Positions 1 to 5,800 of a stretch of 8,849 bases of DNA are shown here, piece after piece; the first letter of the stretch is position 1; each line of letters opens with the position of its first letter. This stretch comes from Allobrachymonas sp. (GTDB lineage Bacteria; Pseudomonadota; Gammaproteobacteria; Burkholderiales; Burkholderiaceae_C): positions 1 to 8,849 of the forward strand of contig JAAUOI010000107.1 in assembly GCA_012036375.1 (NCBI GenBank). Reading direction: 5' to 3'. The translations under genes and the position numbers were made by a program. The notes below the pieces were generated by a model. It saw only the letters and a program-made list of their open reading frames with translations, searched no databases and had not been told where the DNA came from.

Positions 1-2858
1 GGTGTTGAACCGCTGAAGTCAATATCAGTGTTATCTGAGTCTAGGGCATCAGGCGAGCCAATCAAACTCGTGCTTTGCAGCAGATTGAACGAGTCACCGC
101 TGCCCACAAAGGCAACGCCTTCTTCGCGGACAAGCACATTAGTGGTGGCGGCCAATGTGGCATTGCCTGTGACGCTGATCTTGTCGTAAGACGAAGCATT
201 TTGCAAGCCAAAACGTAGGTTAGCCGTTGTGAAATCTGCGTCACCTGCTATCGTAAGTGTAGCAACTGAACCATCTCCACCTGGCGACAACGTGCCGCTA
301 CCGCTGTAGCCGCCAGTGCCGACATCTATCGTAGCGTTTCCGCCTGTAGTGATTAATCCATCATTGACGATGCCGGCCGAGCGCAGCAAAGTGGAGCCGC
401 CTTCTAAGTAAACTTCGCCAAATGCATCCAAAGTCAAATTATTTGCAAATGTCAGCTGAGGTGCAGTGATGCTCAGATAGCCATAGTTTTGGAATCCAGT
501 TGCAATTGACAGAGTGCTACCGCCTTGCGCGATCACTTGTCCGTAGTTGGCAATATCGCCGCTGCCTAAAACATGGCTGTAGAGTTGCAACACGCCGCTA
601 GATCCGACCTCCAAGAGCTGGCCCGTATTGACTGTAATGGGTGATTCAATCGCCCAAGCTGCGTTGAGGGTCATATTGTCAATACTTGTGCTGCTCACAC
701 CAGAAGCCGTGCGATAACTGCCGCCCCCGCTGGCATTGAAATTCGTACCTGCTCCAATCGTGTGGTCGCCTAAGTCAAACACCAATTCCCCCGCAGTCAC
801 ATTCAGATTGTCAGAGATACTGTTGTTCTCCGCGCCGAAGTAAATCTGACCACCCGTCGCGTTGTAAGAACCGCCCGCCACGCTCAAAGAACTGGTGCGG
901 ATGCTCAGGCTGCTGCTGGACTGTGCCTCCATGTGCCCGCCCGCATTCACAACCGTGCCAGCCTCGCCGCCTGTGGTGAAAATCTCCTGCGGGCCTTGAC
1001 CCGACGATGAAATCAGCTGCGCTGAGCTTCCAATGGTCAAAACTGCACCGCCTTTGAGGTCGGTGTACCCTCCAGAGCTTTGCTGCAGCCAGATTGCGCC
1101 GCTGTTGTTGATGGCAATGCCATCAACTGTGCGCACGCCACTGCCACTGACCACCCAATTGGCTGCCGAGCCAATATTGAAGCTGCCCGAACCATCCAAG
1201 ATGGATGCGCCAGACCAGTTACCTTGCGTCACCAAACTCACCGTGTGCGCTGAGCCAATCGTTATGCTGCCGCCCGATAGATTCAAGGTGTTCACGGTTA
1301 AATTACCTCCCGACACATTCACTTGGCCGCTGCTCACATCCAATCGAGAAGCAGTAGTCAAGCCCAAGAAATCCAACGTGCCGCCATTGACATGCAAGAT
1401 GCCATCTAAGGTGGCACCGCTTTGAATACCCAAAGAACCACCAGAAATAATCAAAAGTGTGTCATCGCCCGAGCTTGCTGAAAAGCTTAAAACACTCAAG
1501 TCAGTGCCTGAATTAACGAAGATGGTTTTCGCACCGGAAGGGTTGATGATGACGGTGTCGCCTGATTGGGGCAAGCGGTTAATGTTATTGCTGTCTTTCC
1601 AGTTGGCAGCGACATCCCAATCGCCATCACTGCCGATCCATTCAATACTGCCGGCAGGATTCGCGAGGGCGACAAACTGACCAGAGCCTGTGCTGTTTTG
1701 GGTAGGAATTAACAAACCTATCCCGGAGACTGTGGCGAATCCGCCTGTAGGGGTATTGGTCGATTGGATCACCTGATAACTTTGCCCGCCTGCAAAAGCG
1801 TGTGTACCGGATGCAATCAGATCTAAAGTTCCATCCAAATCGACACTTCCCACGACCACAATGCTGTCATTGCTCACGGGGCTGAAGCCGCGAATGCTGA
1901 GCGTACCGCTGGAGGCATTGATGAAGTCACCATTGATCAGCAAGGCTCCCGCGCTGGCAATGGAGCCTGGGGCTAAAGTGCCATGATTTTCCACCGTGCT
2001 AGCAGTTAAGGTACCTGTTCCGTCAATTTTTCCGTGATTGATGATGTCATTGATGCCAGCATCCAATGTGCCTCCTGCCATCAACACGCGCCCCGTTGCA
2101 CCGTTGGTGAAATCCCCGCCTGTCACGCGAATACGATTACTGCGCGTGATCATTAATCCATTTTGATCGAAGCTATCCGCCGCAATCGTGACACCCCCTC
2201 CCAAGGCACCCGTATCGATCCGGCCATTGGATGTGTTTTCGAGGTAGACCGTGCGAGCGCCAGAGCTTTGCCCGAGTGTGCTTTGTCCGCCTGCGTTAAT
2301 GATCGTGCCGTCGTTGTAAATATAGGCATTTCCCAAACTACCTGAGTCAGCAGACAGGGTAAAGCCTGCGCCTGTGACGATAGCATTTGAATGAATATTG
2401 AAATCACCACCGCCCAACGCCAAAGTGCCGCCGCCCACGATGTTCAAGGTATTGTCGGCATACAAATCAAAGCGTAAACCGCTGGAAGAGTTAGGGTCGC
2501 TAACAGTTAGAGACTTTCCGTTGATATAAAGCGTGTTGTCTTGGTTAGTAGCGCTTCCGAGAATAATGCTGCGTGCGGTTGCGTTGGCTGTAGTGATCTC
2601 CACCTGATTGGGGCCGGAGGCGTCAATCGTCACATCATGCAATTGATTGGGTACGGCATTGCGTGACCAATTGCTAGCAGTGAACCAGTCTTCACCGCCC
2701 GGAGTCGCGGTGAGCCAAAAGTTACTGATACTGGCAACGCTAGCCGTCAAACGCTGGTTGGCGAACTCAGCATTCGCTGTGAAATTGATATCACCACTTT
2801 GATTTGTCCATGAGTATTGCGATGGTCCCCCAGTAAAACTACCACCGGCAGTCATCAC
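1..2858 (-). CDS. Giant repetitive adhesin-like protein, downstream part (open at window edge)
   Basis: This is the continuation of the window-spanning adhesin-like protein. The frame reads without a stop from GTG-ATG at 2858-2853 to base 1 (952 codons plus two bases) and leaves the window open, so no C-terminus is visible. In order it holds a linker (SFTGG ... LTASVASISNFW), opener IV at 2726-2622 (SNFW ... NWSRNAVP ... VTID), a beta-repeat core, closer e at 1982-1848 (GTLAPGS), opener V at 1646-1542 (IEWIGSDGDW ... NWKDS), a long core with an SSSSLSIRTSSLSVAGG stretch, and closer f at 296-165 (GTLSPGGDGSVATLTIAG). The residues are mostly G, S, T, N, A, V and L, with no cysteine seen. The apparent start is not a real start: the homologous linkers in the other units show that translation enters from the upstream piece through a frame break near 2857-2863. 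A secreted beta-solenoid surface role is inferred from this repeat style; no catalytic motif is seen. Confidence 0.85.
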   Translation of the reverse strand, partial: MMTAGGSFTGGPSQYSWTNQSGDINFTANAEFANQRLTASVASISNFWLTATPGGEDWFTASNWSRNAVPNQLHDVTIDASGPNQVEITTANATARSIILGSATNQDNTLYINGKSLTVSDPNSSSGLRFDLYADNTLNIVGGGTLALGGGDFNIHSNAIVTGAGFTLSADSGSLGNAYIYNDGTIINAGGQSTLGQSSGARTVYLENTSNGRIDTGALGGGVTIAADSFDQNGLMITRSNRIRVTGGDFTNGATGRVLMAGGTLDAGINDIINHGKIDGTGTLTASTVENHGTLAPGSIASAGALLINGDFINASSGTLSIRGFSPVSNDSIVVVGSVDLDGTLDLIASGTHAFAGGQSYQVIQSTNTPTGGFATVSGIGLLIPTQNSTGSGQFVALANPAGSIEWIGSDGDWDVAANWKDSNNINRLPQSGDTVIINPSGAKTIFVNSGTDLSVLSFSASSGDDTLLIISGGSLGIQSGATLDGILHVNGGTLDFLGLTTASRLDVSSGQVNVSGGNLTVNTLNLSGGSITIGSAHTVSLVTQGNWSGASILDGSGSFNIGSAANWVVSGSGVRTVDGIAINNSGAIWLQQSSGGYTDLKGGAVLTIGSSAQLISSSGQGPQEIFTTGGEAGTVVNAGGHMEAQSSSSLSIRTSSLSVAGGSYNATGGQIYFGAENNSISDNLNVTAGELVFDLGDHTIGAGTNFNASGGGSYRTASGVSSTSIDNMTLNAAWAIESPITVNTGQLLEVGSSGVLQLYSHVLGSGDIANYGQVIAQGGSTLSIATGFQNYGYLSITAPQLTFANNLTLDAFGEVYLEGGSTLLRSAGIVNDGLITTGGNATIDVGTGGYSGSGTLSPGGDGSVATLTIAGDADFTTANLRFGLQNASSYDKISVTGNATLAATTNVLVREEGVAFVGSGDSFNLLQSTSLIGSPDALDSDNTDIDFSGST
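147..398 (-). repeat. 252-bp duplicated segment, copy 2
   Basis: 84 codons from GSTLLRSAGI to GNATLAA, the counterpart of 4502-4753. Nucleotide similarity is visible too: the 68 bases around 229-296 and 4584-4651 agree at roughly three quarters of positions by eye. Confidence 0.75.
165..296 (-). repeat. Closer f: SPGG / ATLTIAG / DKISVTG module
   Basis: 44 residues, GTLSPGGDGSVATLTIAG, LRFGLQNAS, DKISVTG. It ends unit V and is the same length as closer c, its nearest relative in the window. The linker after it is cut by the window edge. Confidence 0.83.
1542..1646 (-). repeat. Opener V: divergent 35-residue Trp/NWK module
   Basis: Reads IEWIG, DGDWDVAANW, KDSNNINRLP and GDTVIIN. The Trp pair, the NW and the P-x-D-V-x-I frame are kept, but the SRG after NW is replaced by KDSNNINR. 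It is preceded by GQFVALANPAGS in place of the usual V-S-A-V/I-S/T-N lead-in. Confidence 0.72.
1848..1982 (-). repeat. Closer e: divergent APGS / ALLINGDF module
   Basis: 45 residues, GTLAPGSIASAGALLINGDF, SGTLSIRGFSPVSNDSIVVVG. The spacing matches closer b exactly, but TLTI is replaced by ALLI and DxLxVTG by DSIVVVG. It pairs with the equally divergent opener V that follows it. Confidence 0.7.
2622..2726 (-). repeat. Opener IV: 35-residue Trp/NWSRN module
   Basis: Reads SNFWL, GGEDWFTASNWSRN, AVP and HDVTID. It has two extra residues between the two aromatics compared with I-III, and the Gly after NWSR is Asn. It is separated from closer d by the frame-broken linker. Confidence 0.82.
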
Positions 2859-5800
2859 TGTTGTGCAGACTCTAGCCCTGAGAAGCTATTCGGAGTGAAC
2901 TCGCTGAAATTAAAGCTTGGTCCACTGGCGCCATTCAAAGTGATGTTGCCAGAAACAGCAATCTTGTCTGAGTTTCCTGGATCAAGATCAAAATCGATGT
3001 GTGAGCCTTGGTCTAATTGGAGATTGCCTGTGATTGTCAAAGTACCCAATGCAGATGTACCGTTCAAATCGCCTGGCTTGATGCTTCCACCGGATGCGAT
3101 CGTCACCGTGCCGCTGCCTACATCGAGCGTACCCACACCTTCGATCAAACCTGTATTGTTGATTGAATTGGCAGACAGCTGCGCACCCCCGATCAAACTG
3201 ACAGTCCCCACATTTTGCAGAGTGGCTGGATTCACGACATAACGGGCATTGCCATCTAGCTTGACCACACCTGCCGCAATATTGTTAAAGTTGTAGGAGT
3301 TGATGAAGCGGTCGCCTCCTGACGAATCCACCAAGTGAATTTCGCCAGCGTTGTTCACTGTGCCGCCGCTCGGGCCAAAGCCACCGCCATCAAAAATCGC
3401 GTATAACTGCATGGCGTTGGAATACAGTGTGCCGCTTGCCTCGTTGTTGAACTGGGCAAAGTTGTCCATCAAAATCGCATCCGACAAGGCACCCGCAATG
3501 AATTGCAAATAGCCTGAGTTGTCCCATTGGCCACCACTCAAATTAACAATGCCTGTCACATCGCTATCGCCTTCGGTACGGAGCTTGCTCGTGATCTTTC
3601 CGCCTGTGGCGACCAAAGAGGTGGTCACGGTTAGTTGATCGGTCAAGGGTGCGGAATGTGATTCAAGCGTTCCGCCACTGATTTCGAAGCGACTTGCAGT
3701 GACATTTCCAGCAATCGCCAAAGTACCGCTACTCATGCTCAAGGTGCCACCGCCGCTCGTTAAAAAGTTGCCTGTGGCTGCACTCGATAGCAACAAATTC
3801 GCGCCCTCCACTTCCAGCACACCCGCGCCAAAAATCGAATTACCAGAGGCTAAGGTGCGATCACCGGACATCAAACTCAACCGGCCATCAATTTGATAGT
3901 CGCCGTTAGTGTCCACGCCAGAGCCAGCCAATAAAAGCATGCCGCCTGTGATGTTGACTAAACCTTCGTTGTTAAATGGCGCGTCAATTCGAGAAATACC
4001 TTGACTGAACACCGTTCCACTGGATGTCAGTGTGCCGCCCAAGCTGGTCAACGTAGCACTGTCGAGCTGCAGGCTTGCGAGGCCTCCCACAGAGGATGCT
4101 GCAGTTGCGCTGTTCAGCGTCAGTGTTTTGTTGTTGCTGAGGCTCAGAATTTCGTCATCGGATAGGGTAAGCGTTCGCGCCTGGCCATTCACGTTACCCA
4201 AAGAAATTGTGTATTGACTACTCGCGCGATCTATCACTACATCTTCCATCGCGGTCGGCGTATGCCCACGACTCCAATTGCTTGCAGTTGACCACAGGCC
4301 GTCGGCATCCACGTTCCATCGATTCGTCACAGCGCTGACGTTAGCGACCAATGATGTCGCGCCGACGCTAGGTGTAAAGGTCACATCGGCAATCGCTGCG
4401 TTGTCCAGTGCAGCCGTGCCCGTTTTAGATGCATAGGTCATCAAAGTGAAGCTGTCACCGAAGTTGGCTGCACCGGCGGTTATTTCGCTGAGCTTCAGTG
4501 ATGCACCCAAAGCTGCGCTGCCTGTGATCACCAGACGGTCGGAAGCTCCTGAATTTCCAAGGTCAAATAGCAGCGCACCCGTCGTCAAATCTGCGTTGCC
4601 TGCTATCGTTAATGTAGCAATAGAACCGCTACCGCCAGGTGCAATCGTGCCTGATGCATCATTGGTCAAACTGTTCGCGCCCACATTGACTGTGCCGCCG
4701 CCCGTCAAGGTGCCTGCATTGGCGATCCCAGCGGAGCGAGTCAAGGTGCTGCCTGCAGCAATGTCGATCAAGCCAGCTTGGGTGAAGCCTGTGGCCGAGA
4801 GGCTGACTGCGGTGTTCGCGCCGCTGATGTTGAACGCACCCGTTGATGTGTTCTGGAAGTTGCCCGCGCCCGACATGCTGCCACTGACACCTGTATTCCA
4901 ATTCACGATGCCTGCATTGCTGAAATCGCTGCCGGTGCCAAGGCTGATCACGTTACCCGTGAAGAGGCTATTGACATTGACGGTTCCTGTATTCGTTAAA
5001 TCGGCATTGTTTGAAAGATTCAGGGAGCTTGCACCGCTGTTCAGGCTGATGACGCCTGCATTGTTCCAATTGCGCTGCAAGGTCGCAGTATTCGTGATGG
5101 TGCTCACACCACTGGTGATGAGATCACCCGCGCCACCCAAGATTCCGCCGCTCCAATTGAATACACCTGCAATGTTGATATCCTCTGCCCCATCGATCTT
5201 GCCGCTACTCAAGGCCAAACTGGCTGCGCTGCCGACGGTGGAGTTCTGAGCCAAGCTCAATGTGCCGCCGTTGACAGTGAGTGTGTCGTCGCCAGTGAGT
5301 TGCAAAGAGCGCGGGGTTTGTGTGCCACTGGACAGCGTGATGCTTTGTGTATTCGTGGGATTGATGACGGCGTCTTCTGAACTGATCGGCACGTAGCCTC
5401 GTGACCAGTTCGTTGCGGTACTGTAGTTATTGGTAGCGGCATCGAGCCAGAAATTGCTCACAGCTGCAACGCTCAATCGCAAAGCTGAACCTGTGGTGGC
5501 CGATGTAAAGCTAACACCGCCCGAAGGCGTGATGATGGGCAAACTACCGCTGAAAGCTGTGGTGTAACCCAGTACATCAAAATTTTGTCCAACTGTCATG
5601 AATGGCGTGATCTCAGAAACGATGACATTCGCGCCAGCATTGGAAGAAATGCTGCCTGTCACGTTGAGCTTGTCGTAGGTTGCTGCGCTGGTTGCGTCGA
5701 TTAGCAATTGGCTGTCAGCGGCCAGCGTTAAAGTGCCAGCGAGCTCCAGCGTGCCTACAGCGCCAACGCCGCCGGGCGCGATCGTGCCATTGTTGGCGTT

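Noticed and set aside
1033..1680. Two plus-strand open frames (130 and 73 codons)
   Set aside because: Both are antisense to the continuous minus-strand adhesin frame including opener V, and both are low-complexity Pro/Leu/Lys-rich.
2153..2410. Minus-strand open frame of 85 codons
   Set aside because: Out of frame with the surrounding repeats, which read TRSNRIRVTGGDFTNG and similar phrases in the real frame.
2855..2863. Programmed ribosomal frameshift at the false stop
   Set aside because: No X-XXY-YYZ slippery heptamer and no obvious downstream stem-loop, and four further breaks of the same kind elsewhere favour sequence error or decay.
4659..4901. Minus-strand open frame of 80 codons rich in His, Arg and Gln
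   Set aside because: Shadow frame of closer c and the adjacent core; its composition is unlike the true product.
4446..5249. Plus-strand open frame of 267 codons
   Set aside because: It lies fully antisense to unit II of the adhesin and gives a Pro/Ala/Val/Leu/Lys-rich product with no recognisable domain, as expected from the complement of Gly/Thr/Ser/Asn codons.
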